The notes below the pieces were generated by a model. That model saw only the letters and a program-made list of their open reading frames with translations, was not told where the DNA came from and searched no databases. Source: Phialocephala subalpina (lineage: Eukaryota; Ascomycota; Leotiomycetes; Helotiales; Mollisiaceae). From it: 27,275 nt of DNA. This document shows positions 18,537 to 27,275 of the stretch, one piece after another (the first letter of the stretch is position 1; the number at the start of each line of letters is the position of its first letter). Location: positions 48,319-75,593 of the forward strand of contig FJOG01000050.1 of NCBI GenBank assembly GCA_900073065.1. The letters are read 5' to 3'. The position numbers and the translations under genes were made by a program.

Positions 18537-19626
18537 TCATTCCCTGAGAATCTTTGCTTTCGATCCCGACAAAGAAACCGATTGCTTCACAAACCACGCA
18601 TTGTGAAGCGTCCAATCACTATCTTCTCTCGAAAATATTACCTTCAATCAATAGTCAGTAACACAACCATAAAATGGAAAAATAAAATCTAGAAGAAACA
18701 CCCACCTCATTCTGCTTGAAAGTGGTAGGAACCAATTTGTACATCTCCAACAAGCTGATGTTCCTGCCCATGCACGTTCTCGCACCCATTCCGAAGGAGA
18801 ACAATGCGTTGTTCATCTCTGCTCTCTTCGTCTCAGATGCTTCCAGCCATCTCTCCGGCCGATAAACATGCGGATCTGCACCAAATATTGCCTGTTTAAA
18901 ATTTATTGCTCACGCAGTTACACCAACGTTTGTTCCAGCTGGGGTAAAGACATCGCCCACTTGAAGCCCATGTGCAAGGACTATACGCTCTAGAGGCAGC
19001 CCGACCGCAGGATGGAGACGTAATGATTCTTGGATCACAGCACTCAAGTAAGGCAAGTTTCGAGCCTACTCCTAGGATATAATCTGTCCTTTAGGGCCGA
19101 GATTGGAGGTTCGGAGCTCGGAGAGAAGGATGTTGAGTTTGTCGGGGTTCTTGAGCAGGTAATAGAAAACTGCTCGCAAGGTGATGGCTGTGGTATCTGA
19201 GCCAGCGAAAATATTAGCCACGGTAAGAGTGAGAACCCGCTGATCGCTGATGAATTTAGGATCATTCTTGTTCGCATCCGGGAATCTGTCGAGGAAGTCC
19301 CTGCGAGGACGTGATTTCTCTTCGTCCCAAACCGGAGCTGTACTGAAATAGATCCATATTATGCCATAGGCAACGGAATGAGCCATGAAGATGAAGGGAG
19401 TATGTTTCCTGCTGTTTGCTATAAATCCCCTTACGTCTCTGCTCGCAAGCTTGTAAATCTCTATTCCAAACACCTTTAGCCCATTTTTCCCTAGCGGTAC
19501 TTCGCTATTTATACTCCTGTTCCTACTTGGCTCTTCGTGATGAAAAATTGGAGTTCGCCAGTGTGACTTCTCCAAAGAGCCCGCCAAAATGGATCCAAGA
19601 ATCATACAGATATTCTTATAGAACAA
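18537..19626 (-). pseudogene. Cytochrome P450 relic, N-terminus missing
   Basis: From about 19626 downward the minus strand reads FYKNICMILGSILAGSLEKS, WDEEKSRPRRDFLDRF, the I-helix NIFAGSDTTAITLRAVFYYL, then SELRTSNLGPKGQIIS, TAG, Glu, TAG, ARNLPYLSAVIQESLRLHPA (ExxR motif), TPAGTNVGVTA, TGA, AINFKQAIFGADPHVYRPER and the haem loop FSFGMGARTCMGRN with its Cys ligand. A 64-bp intron (18642-18705) precedes the last exon, VIFSREDSDWTLHNAWFVKQ, ending at TGA 18537-18539. Stops lie at 19072, 19066 and 18910, in frame, where Trp, Gln and Trp are plausible ancestors. About 150-200 N-terminal residues, including any membrane anchor, are not found upstream (19627-19925). Fungal P450s of this type are ER-bound monooxygenases. 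All core motifs survive, so decay is not ancient. Confidence 0.88.
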
Positions 19627-19925
19627 AAAGTCAAGAAAACCTTTGGATCGGCCTCTTAATTCTCATTCGTATTTCCTAAAGAACGACTGAACGAGAAACA
19701 AAATTGCTATCAGACAGTAGAGACAGAGATTTGACGTTGAGATGCCTTATAGATGGTGATATACCTGCTTCTGGTCTGAAGAACTCATCAATACGGCAAC
19801 TTCGGGTCTAGATCGTCGCCTCTGGCCCATCATACATCGGACAGCTCCCAACGAGCAGGAACCTGCCTGATCACAATTTCGAACTCGCTTGGAGAGGAGT
19901 GTATCGAGGGAGCGGCATTGACGAG

Positions 19926-22114
19926 TCACACAATAGTAATCCTCAATTTTGTTGCGTCATCGAACCAGCCTACAAGACTGCCTTGATCTCCTCCATGTTC
20001 TCCAGGATGTGTCCACTCTCTTGAAATTTGCCCCGTTGAATTCGGTCTCAAAGTTGTCTCGGGTCTGAATTCCCTAGCTTTGTACAGTCCCGAAAACCCG
20101 GCTCGTCTGTACTGGTTCTCCTTCTCGGTGGGAGACAGCAACAATACAATCGCTCCGTCCACCTCCACGGGGCCTTGTAAGTACGAGTTCGCCACGAGAA
20201 GGCAAAATATTTCTCCGTCGGGTGTGGCAGTATCTAGAGTGACAGATCCAATTGCTGATATTTCATCGAACAGCAGTTGAACCGCGTCTTCCCCACCTAG
20301 CGGATTCCCGTCAATCTCGACATCCTCTAATGCCTCCATCATAATCGTTTTGATTTTGCCTTCCTTTAAATATCCTGTGACAGTCAAAGCCCCACCTGTT
20401 ACCCTTCCAAACGGATCGGGGCCCGCGGGGGAAGTCCAGAAAACAAGGTCTTCAATCTCAATCAGCCTTTCTGGGATGAGACCGCCGTTCATCGTGAAGA
20501 AGTTTATTGGTCCATCAACTGAAGCCCATGACCATGATGGTGCTCGGTATCTGGCTGGCCGGCGAAGGGGCTGATTGGTTTTGTTATACCAAAGTAGGCC
20601 AAAGACCAAGTCTTGGGACCATAGTCCCGCCACGTACGTCCCTTCATGTTGAATACCATATGCCCTTGCAAGCCCAGAGAGTGCAGGCAGCTTGTCGTCA
20701 CCATAGGATAGGTCTCTTTCTGTGTATGCCTCCACCAGCCCGTACCAACTATCCTGGTAGCCCATGCCATCTTCATTCTCAGCTCCAGAAAACGCCGTCT
20801 CGTGGCCGTCTTGGATCTTTGGCATGAGATCAGAGGATATTTTAGTTAGCCATCCATCGCGATGTGACTCATCTTCGAGCTGGTTGGCGCTTAGGTAAGG
20901 CGGGCTTCCTGCTTCACTCTTAATAGTCTGCCGGCATTCCCAGTGCAGCTGGTCCCTAGCATAATGAAGTACGCGGGGAGACAACACTCGTTCTTGGAGA
21001 GTCCAAGCCCTAGTATTGAGGGGCTCGTTGGTAAGACTCTGAAACCGGTTGAAGGGATCGCCCACGAAAATGGTATGGACTGCGCGTGAACTTCCAGAAG
21101 GGTAGCTAACTTCGATCATGGGATATTCGAAATTAGTGCGGAAGAATCCCTGGCTCCCATCCGATGCTGCAGATGCTGCAAGAGTGACCAGAGATTGCGA
21201 ATAGACTTGTGCCATGCTCGCAGCTTCCCTTTCCCAGTCTTCATTGTCGTCTTGCACTATGCACAAAGAGTCGATCCAAAGATATCGTACTCCTAGCCTT
21301 CTTGTAATCGTCACGGCATCAAGAAAGGTCTTGGTAAGTGTTCTTGGGTTGATACACTTGAAAAAAGAATCAAGCGACTCTTTGGTAGTTTTGAGGACAG
21401 GATTCTTACCCCAGCAATGGCTCAAGGCAACATATCTTCCGACGAGGCCAGCCCCATGGACAAGTTTCAGGACTTGTGACTCACTACTATCCCCAACATC
21501 TAGTACTCTGGTAGGAAATGATATCTCACCCCTGACAATTTTTTCATACGAGGCACATCGACTATGACTGTCGATACATGTGCGAAGCCATTCCAAAGGT
21601 CTGTCACATTGCTCAATTGGCCGAGGGATTCTCCCAACAACAGTATTAGTGAGCGCGGAGGCTGTACCTGTAGGGACTCAGCTCAAGCATGAAGTGGGCA
21701 GAGGTTGACAATAAGGAGGTTCAAACCTTCAGCAGCAAATAGGCCAAAGTTGCATCTTAACGTGCCACATAAAGCCTGAAAGCCATAGAAACATTTCTCT
21801 TTTTCATTCCAACCGCTTCTACTTAAACCCAGGAGCAGTACAATATCCTCATCTCGAGGTATTGAGTGGAATCTCGGGTTGAGATCTGGCCCATATCCTA
21901 TTACACCACGAGTTATCTTTGTGCCAGCTTCCATGAACCGCTTGAATAGAAGAGAGCAGAGCAAACATGACGGGGCTGATTTTCGCAAAGCTTGGAATTG
22001 ATGATGCGGCTGACCGATAGGAGTCGATGATTCTGCGTCTCGCTTTTGATTGAAGCCCGTGAAAGGGGGAAGATTGGGAATTTCGATTGATTGACAGACT
22101 GAGCACAGTGCCAT
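19926..22114 (-). CDS. HET-domain protein, intact two-exon gene
   Basis: Exon 1 (22114-21727) and exon 2 (21667-19926) join across a 59-bp GT-AG intron to give 709 residues without stop or frameshift. The N-terminus has paired cysteines (MALCSVCQSIE and SAPSCLLCSLLFKRF), usual in this fungal architecture. The HET domain covers roughly residues 205-360: VGRYVALSHCWGKN, RYLWIDSLCIVQDDNEDWER, AQVYSQSLVTLAASAASDGS and LNTRAWTLQERVLSPRVLHY. A C-terminal variable region of about 350 residues follows, with APSWSWASVDG. The start at 22112-22114 is chosen because the Cys-rich N-terminus fits the family; ATG 21594-21596 is internal. HET proteins trigger incompatibility or cell-death responses in ascomycetes; no adjacent NLR or partner gene is seen. 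Upstream lies an inverted-repeat element within 150 bp. Confidence 0.93.
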
Positions 22115-22257
22115 CTCGTGATTGGTAGTGAAGGTATGAATGGTACTGAATTGTCGCGGAGGTCTGCAGCATTCAATTCTTCCCTGCCCTACATTCGAAT
22201 GTTCAGCTGACGCTTCACTAGCTCGGGACAGCTGCTTAGTAATACAATTATACTATG

Positions 22258-22470
22258 CACCAGGGGGTGATAAAACTCATGGGCCACCTCAAAACTCGAA
22301 ACCCGAAATTCTCACAACCTATTAATCGAAAGCTCTCACAACTTTGTCGCATGAAAAATTGCTTTATGGATTGTATATCTACCAAGTTTTGAGAAATTTT
22401 AATTGTGTTGCGCTGTTGTTTTGGCGTAGAGTCTTCTCGGCTGGCCCATGAGTTTTGTCACCCCCTGGTG
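22258..22470. mobile_element. Short inverted-repeat element (MITE-like)
   Basis: The left end CACCAGGGGGTGATAAAACT continues CATGGGCCA; the reverse complement of the right end begins CACCAGGGGGTGACAAAACT and continues CATGGGCCA. Only one of about 29 positions differs. The enclosed 213 bp are AT-rich with repeated CTCACAAC words and no open frame. I could not fix a target-site duplication. It sits just upstream of the HET gene's start and may influence its promoter. Confidence 0.75.
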
Positions 22471-22942
22471 ATTGGCAAAATAAGCGAGAGCCAGCGATCA
22501 AGTACCCTCACCCTCAGCTCAGGGTCAAGCAGCAGCAGCTCACCTCCGGACACTAAAACAAAACTCGCGAAAATGAGATTAGAGTCTGACTTTCTTGTAT
22601 ACATCTCTACTGCCCCGGACTGGATCGAAGCCGGGGATTCAAAATTTTGCTGGGCAGAGGGTGGGGTAAAGGATTCCGAAGGAGTTCCGCGAATGTCGGA
22701 ATACTGTAGTTTCGACTGTGACTGCAGGGGTCGGGCACGAGACCTTGGACCAAAAAAGCGCCACCAAACACCAACCGTGTAGAATTCTGCGGATGAGTTT
22801 GGTCGATATGCATCTCTATAATGCGACAGAGCCGCTCCGTTATAACACTTGCTCACAGCTTGGGTCCTTGAAACTATTTATCATTCATTATCGTATTCTA
22901 CCGTTCGCAATGTCAAAATCAGTCAAATCTACCCCCTAACAC
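22471..22942. other. Spacer upstream of acyl-CoA dehydrogenase relic
   Basis: Open frames on both strands overlap here but none shows family features. A Ser-rich run (AGCAGCAGCAG near 22530) accounts for one of them. CCG-N7-CGG occurs at 22687-22699 (CCGCGAATGTCGG), a possible but weak Zn2Cys6-type site. This would have been the promoter of the downstream relic. Confidence 0.4.
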
Positions 22943-24688
22943 CATGGCTCGACAGTGGCTTTTGCAGAACCGGCATAGTCACGTGGTTCGCATTCTCCAT
23001 ATATGAAGGAATCACACCGACAGCTTCGAGATGCGATGCGAGCGTGGGTAGAAAAAGTATGGAATAGACTGCTACCTCACTCCCTTTCTTAAAGTAACTT
23101 CCGACAGTCCAATCAGAACATTATTCCCAACGCTTCAAGGTGGGAAGAGGACGAAACACTACCGAAAGAGATATATCGTCAAGTAGCAAAGGATGACGTT
23201 CTTATGCCAATGGCAGCAGGGAAATCAATTCCCTCAGAGTTGGCCGGGAAGTTTCCAATCATGGGAGGCATGAAACCAGAGGAATGGGATGGGTTCCATG
23301 ACTTCGTGATCCACGATGAGTTGAATCGTGTTAGAGGAATTGTGTACGTGACAACCTTCGAAGAAGTGAACGCTGAAGTGATGATAATGCTAGGGTTCTA
23401 AACGGCCTTATTGGAGGAGTCGTGAGTTGCTAGCTGTGTCATGCGATAGCAGAGCTCTCTAATACCTTTCTTCTAGACTTTATGTATACCTGCCGTCCAA
23501 AAGTTTGGGTCACCAGAACTAAGGCAAAGGCGAGTCTCTTTTCCTCGGCACGAAATGTTGACTCAATGTTTCTAGGGTGGCTAAAGAAGTTCTTTCTGGT
23601 GAAAAAAGAATATGTTAGCAATCACCGAGCCAGATGCAGGCTCAGACGTGTCAGCCCTCGCAACTGAGGCCGTGTTAACCCGTGACGGCAAATCCTACAA
23701 AGTATCTGGTCAAAAGAAGGTCTGCATAATTCTTGCTCTTTCCCCATGGTCAGAATTAAATGCTGACGCGACGTATGCAGACAATTTCCTTGCACTGACG
23801 AAAACATCAGCCGACGGCATGATCATCCTCTTGATCCCTAAATGTGAGAGGGTCTCGGTTCGAAACATGAAGATGTCAGGATCTTCATCTGCGGGAACAG
23901 CATTTGTTGGGTTCGATAACGTCTTGGTACCATTGGAAAACGTAGTCGGCGAGGCGGGACAGGGATTTACATGCATAGTATCCAATTTCAATTATGAGGT
24001 AAGCCACCGAGCGAATTCGATTACGACCGGTCTTAATGGTGCTTTCTCAGAGGCTTTTTATCTCTTTCCAATCCGTCCGAGCGTCAGGAGTGTGTCTAGA
24101 GGACTCAATATCGTAAGCATAGAACCTTTCGTTTCAAGCCATCCTCACTGATAAATACGCCCAAAGATATGCCTCATCACGTGAGACATTTGGCAAGAAG
24201 TTGATCGAGCACCGTAAGCTATGCATCCACTTCTGCCTTCCTGTCTTTTTACTCACCTACCCTAGCCGTCATTCGGCTCAAACTTGCTCACATGGCCCGC
24301 AAAACCGAAACCCTACAAGCCTGGATCGAAGTATGTTCCTATCTTTCGTCATTTCATTCGACCCCTCACTGATACCTTCAGTTCCTCATATTCCAACTCT
24401 CATCACTCAACCCGTCAGATGCAGACCTTCTCCTCGCAGGTCAGATCGCTCAGCTCAAAGCACACTGGCATCGTTCTGCAAGCTGTTAGAGACGCAATTC
24501 AAATCCTCGGTGGCATCGGCCTCACGCGAGGTGGGTATAGTGAGAGAGTCGAGCATATCTAGAGAGATATGAAGGCAATTTCAGTACTTGCAGGAAGCGA
24601 AGAAATCATACTGGATTTGTCGGTTCGGAGAGCTGTGAGGATGCAAGAGGTGCTAGAGGGGAAGCGGGTTGTAAAGTCAAATTTGTAG
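22943..24688 (+). pseudogene. Acyl-CoA dehydrogenase relic
   Basis: Pieces in order: STVAFAEPA, TAG (22976), HRQLRDAMRAWVEK, intron 23057-23116, NIIPNASRWEEDETLPKEIY, KPEEWDGFHDFVIHDELNRV, intron, VLNGLIGG, intron, VQKFGSPELRQR, a GC-AG intron (23530-23575), VAKEVLSGEKR, a one-base frame break near 23612, LAITEPDAGSDVSALA (substrate/FAD-site motif), NFLALTKTSADGMIILLIPK, FVGFDNVLVPLENVVGEAGQ, then after introns FISFQSVRASGVCLEDSI, SSRETFGKKLIEH, RLKLAHMARKTETLQAWIE, AGQIAQLKAH, a second frame break near 24470, VLQAVRDAIQILGGIGLTRG, TAG (24560; Trp expected before RD), and a tail to TAG 24686-24688. These enzymes introduce an alpha-beta double bond into acyl-CoA with FAD. It ends in SNL, close to but not a canonical peroxisomal PTS1. 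Clearly inactive. Confidence 0.85.
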
Positions 24689-25119
24689 GAGATATAATCT
24701 TAGTTTCAGATGAACGCACTTGAAGGCTTGAAGAGAGAACGCAGCAGGTTTAGTAATAAACTTAAAGTAATGTAATTTTGCAATATCTTAATGAGTAATA
24801 TTCGATGCGCACCTAAACGATATCTAAGATCTGCATTATTATATCATTTAACCTCCTCTTCTTATTTGTATTGCCCCCCTTATCAAACCTATCATTTACT
24901 ACCAAATTACCCCGATTTAACCCCTAACCAACTCGCTCGCTCGCATTGAAAAGGCTTACATTAGCGCGGGTTTCGTGGAGAATTCTATGCTATGGAAAGA
25001 AGCAGATATATATTCATGTTCTGACGTATCCTAGATGATTCCGAGGAGCAAGTAATATCAAAGCCAATTGATGCAAATAGGTAAAGGGTTATACTAAATC
25101 CAGAGTTATAATTAAGAAT
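24689..25119. other. Transition zone between gene relic and AT-rich block
   Basis: Composition shifts toward AT. A short plus frame near 24955-25030 reads KAYISAGFVENSMLWKEADI, which looks like a protein scrap, possibly of a transposon, but cannot be assigned. Nothing else is supported. Confidence 0.35.
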
Positions 25120-27275
25120 ATTTTATTGGAGATCTTATATATAAATATTCATATTAATCGAATAAAATTTTTTTTTTGAAAAATTTTATTTTATATTTTA
25201 TTATTTGAATTTTTTTTCTTTTAAAAAAAGAAAATTATATAAAAAATAAAAATAAAAATAAAATAATTAAATATAACTTTTTAATTAATTTGTTAAATAT
25301 TTTCGTTTTTATATAATATTAAAAATAAATATTAAAAAACTTTATAATTTATTTATTTATAATTATATTATATTTTAATTATTAATTGAAATTTTATTTC
25401 AAATATATTTATATTTAGAATTTTAAATTAAATAATTAAATTATTAGTATATTATTAATTAATAAATATATATATTATAAATTATAATTATATAATTTTT
25501 TAAAAATATTTGTATTTAGAATATTAAAATTTTATTTTTTATAATTTTATAAATTCATTATTATATAATTTTCCCAAAAATTTTTATAACTTTTTTTTAA
25601 TATTTGAATTAATTATAATAAATAAATATATATTAAGAATTTGAAAAAGTTTTCCTTTGAAATAATTAATAAAAATTTTAAAATTCTAATGATTTTATAA
25701 TTAATAATTATATTAAAGGAATTTTATTTTATTATGAAATATTTTATTTAAAATTTAATATATTTCTTTTATTTCCAAAAAAAAAAGAAATTCGATTATT
25801 TTAATTAGTTTAATAAATCAATTAATAAAATCTTTTAAATTTTTTTAAATTTTTTTATTTAATATATATATTATTTTATAAGTTTTAAAAATATTTTTTA
25901 ACGAAATATTATAAACTTTTTAATTTATAATTTATTTTTCATTTTAATTCCAAATTAAAATTTTTAATTTAAATTTATTTATTATAATTCATTTAAATAA
26001 TTATATTTATTAAAAATAAATTCTTTAGAAATTTTTTTAAAAATTATATATTTATAAAATTATAAAAATAAAATATTAATAAAAAAATATATTTAAAAAG
26101 TTTATAATCGTAATATATAATATATAATTATTTATTAACTAATAAATTTATTTAAAATTTAAAATAATTATTCTTTTAAATTAATTATTTTATATAATTT
26201 ATTATTTTTATTTCTTAATAATTTTCTAATAAATTAATTTTAAAATATTAATCCAAATATAAAATAAAAACGAATCGCAAAAATAATATTAAGTATAGCG
26301 AAAATAATATTTATATTTAAAAAGAAAATCCTTAAAACGAGAATATTAAAGAATTCGATTTCGAATTATAATAATTCGCAAGGAAAAACTATAATAATTT
26401 TAATAATAATAACGAAAAATAATAATAATAATAAAAATAATAAAAGTTTTAATAATAAAAATGAAATTATCGATAAATAAATAAAATAATAAAGATCAAA
26501 TTAAAAAAAAAAATTTACTCTAATATATATATTGAAATAAATTAAATTATTAATAATCAAAAAAGAATTATAATACTTGAAATTAATTAATAATATTTCG
26601 TAATATTACTTGAAATAAAAATATTAATAATTTAAATTACTAAAAAAAAGTAATTATAAATAAGAAGAAAAAAGGATAATTTATTAATTAATATAATAAA
26701 AGTTTTAATAAAAAGTAAAATATATTATATAAATAAATAAATATAATTATATTAAAAAAATAAAAATTGGAATATTATAAATAATTATTATTAAATTATT
26801 AGATATTATCTTTTCCATTTTTTTAAATTTTAATTATAATATATATAGTAATTAATATAATAATATAATTACTCGAGAATAATTTTATTTTTGAAAAGAA
26901 TTAATATGAGATTGAATAAAAATAAAAATAAAAAATAAATTAAATAATATTAATTAAAGTATAATCGAGATAATCGAAATTCTTATAAATTACGCTTTTA
27001 TTAAAAGTAACGCCAATAAAAAACGAAAGAAAAAATGTAATTTTATTGGCAAGTAATTCTTAAATTTAAATATATAAATTAATTTATTTAATAAAAATAT
27101 TATTAGAGAAAATTTAAAAGTTCTTAGTAATACGAAATAATTATTTAGATTTAATAATATTCTAATTATCGATTTAAAATATAAAATAAATAATATTGAA
27201 TTTAATAATAATATTATGAATACGAAAAAGTAATTTAAAAAAATCTATAAAAAAAAATTAATAATATTAAAAAAA
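25120..27275. repeat. Extremely AT-rich block, probably RIP-destroyed repeat
   Basis: About 2.1 kb consist almost wholly of A and T by eye. The remaining G and C occur mainly as CpG (CGAA, TCGA, GCGA), which fits C-to-T mutation of CpA, CpT and CpC with CpG relatively spared. The first half (to about 26250) is T-rich and the second half A-rich on the plus strand, suggesting two different original segments or a change of coding direction. AAT/ATA microsatellite-like runs occur near 26400-26460. No reading frame survives. The original element (for example an LTR retrotransposon) cannot be named. The block continues past the window edge. Confidence 0.8.

Noticed and set aside
22458..22856. 132-codon minus-strand frame and overlapping plus-strand frame
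   Set aside because: Both are open over the same GC-richer stretch and neither shows a domain or start context.
1..27275. tRNA, rRNA, CRISPR array or riboswitch
   Set aside because: No cloverleaf, rRNA-like conserved block or regularly spaced repeats seen on either strand.
25120..27275. Mitochondrial insertion as explanation of AT block
   Set aside because: No mitochondrial gene or tRNA recognised; residual CpG words fit RIP-type decay better, though not proven.

Overview
The window looks like nuclear DNA of a filamentous ascomycete, with a Leotiomycetes-like flavour (inference). Genes carry short GT-AG introns of about 46-85 bp. Two HET-domain genes, a Zn2Cys6 regulator, a DUF7924-type gene, TA-flanked inverted-repeat elements and an extremely AT-rich tail are all typical of such genomes. 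I see no tRNA, rRNA or CRISPR array.

Left part (1-7914). A HET-domain gene enters from the left edge. Then come a frameshifted 2EXR/F-box-like gene, a possible 69-residue minus-strand protein, and a DUF7924 gene that keeps one reading frame for 401 codons but is cut by eight stop codons, most of them explainable as C-to-T change in CpA. Further on lie decayed relics: an endonuclease/exonuclease/phosphatase gene whose catalytic Asp and His positions read Asn and Tyr, an ankyrin piece, a Myb-like piece, a 482-bp TA-flanked inverted-repeat element and two unassigned coding scraps.

Central part (8048-19626). This resembles a small catabolic or secondary-metabolite cluster that has mostly died. 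An intact four-exon Zn2Cys6 transcription factor (843 aa) sits beside an alpha/beta hydrolase relic, an aldehyde dehydrogenase that is complete except for a damaged first splice donor, an ABM-like (dimeric alpha-beta barrel) relic, an FAD-dependent monooxygenase relic and a cytochrome P450 relic. An acyl-CoA dehydrogenase relic (22943-24688) lies beyond the second HET gene and may belong to the same set. The relics carry frameshifts and Trp/Gln-to-stop changes. The regulator and the HET genes read cleanly over several kilobases, so general sequencing error is an unlikely explanation.

Right part (19926-27275). An intact two-exon HET gene (709 aa) is followed by a ~213-bp inverted-repeat element just upstream of it, the acyl-CoA dehydrogenase relic, a transition zone, and about 2.1 kb of extremely AT-rich DNA that reads as a repeat destroyed by RIP-type mutation. 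Together the window looks like accessory, repeat-edge chromatin in which a co-located enzyme set has been lost while incompatibility-type HET genes and the regulator persist.
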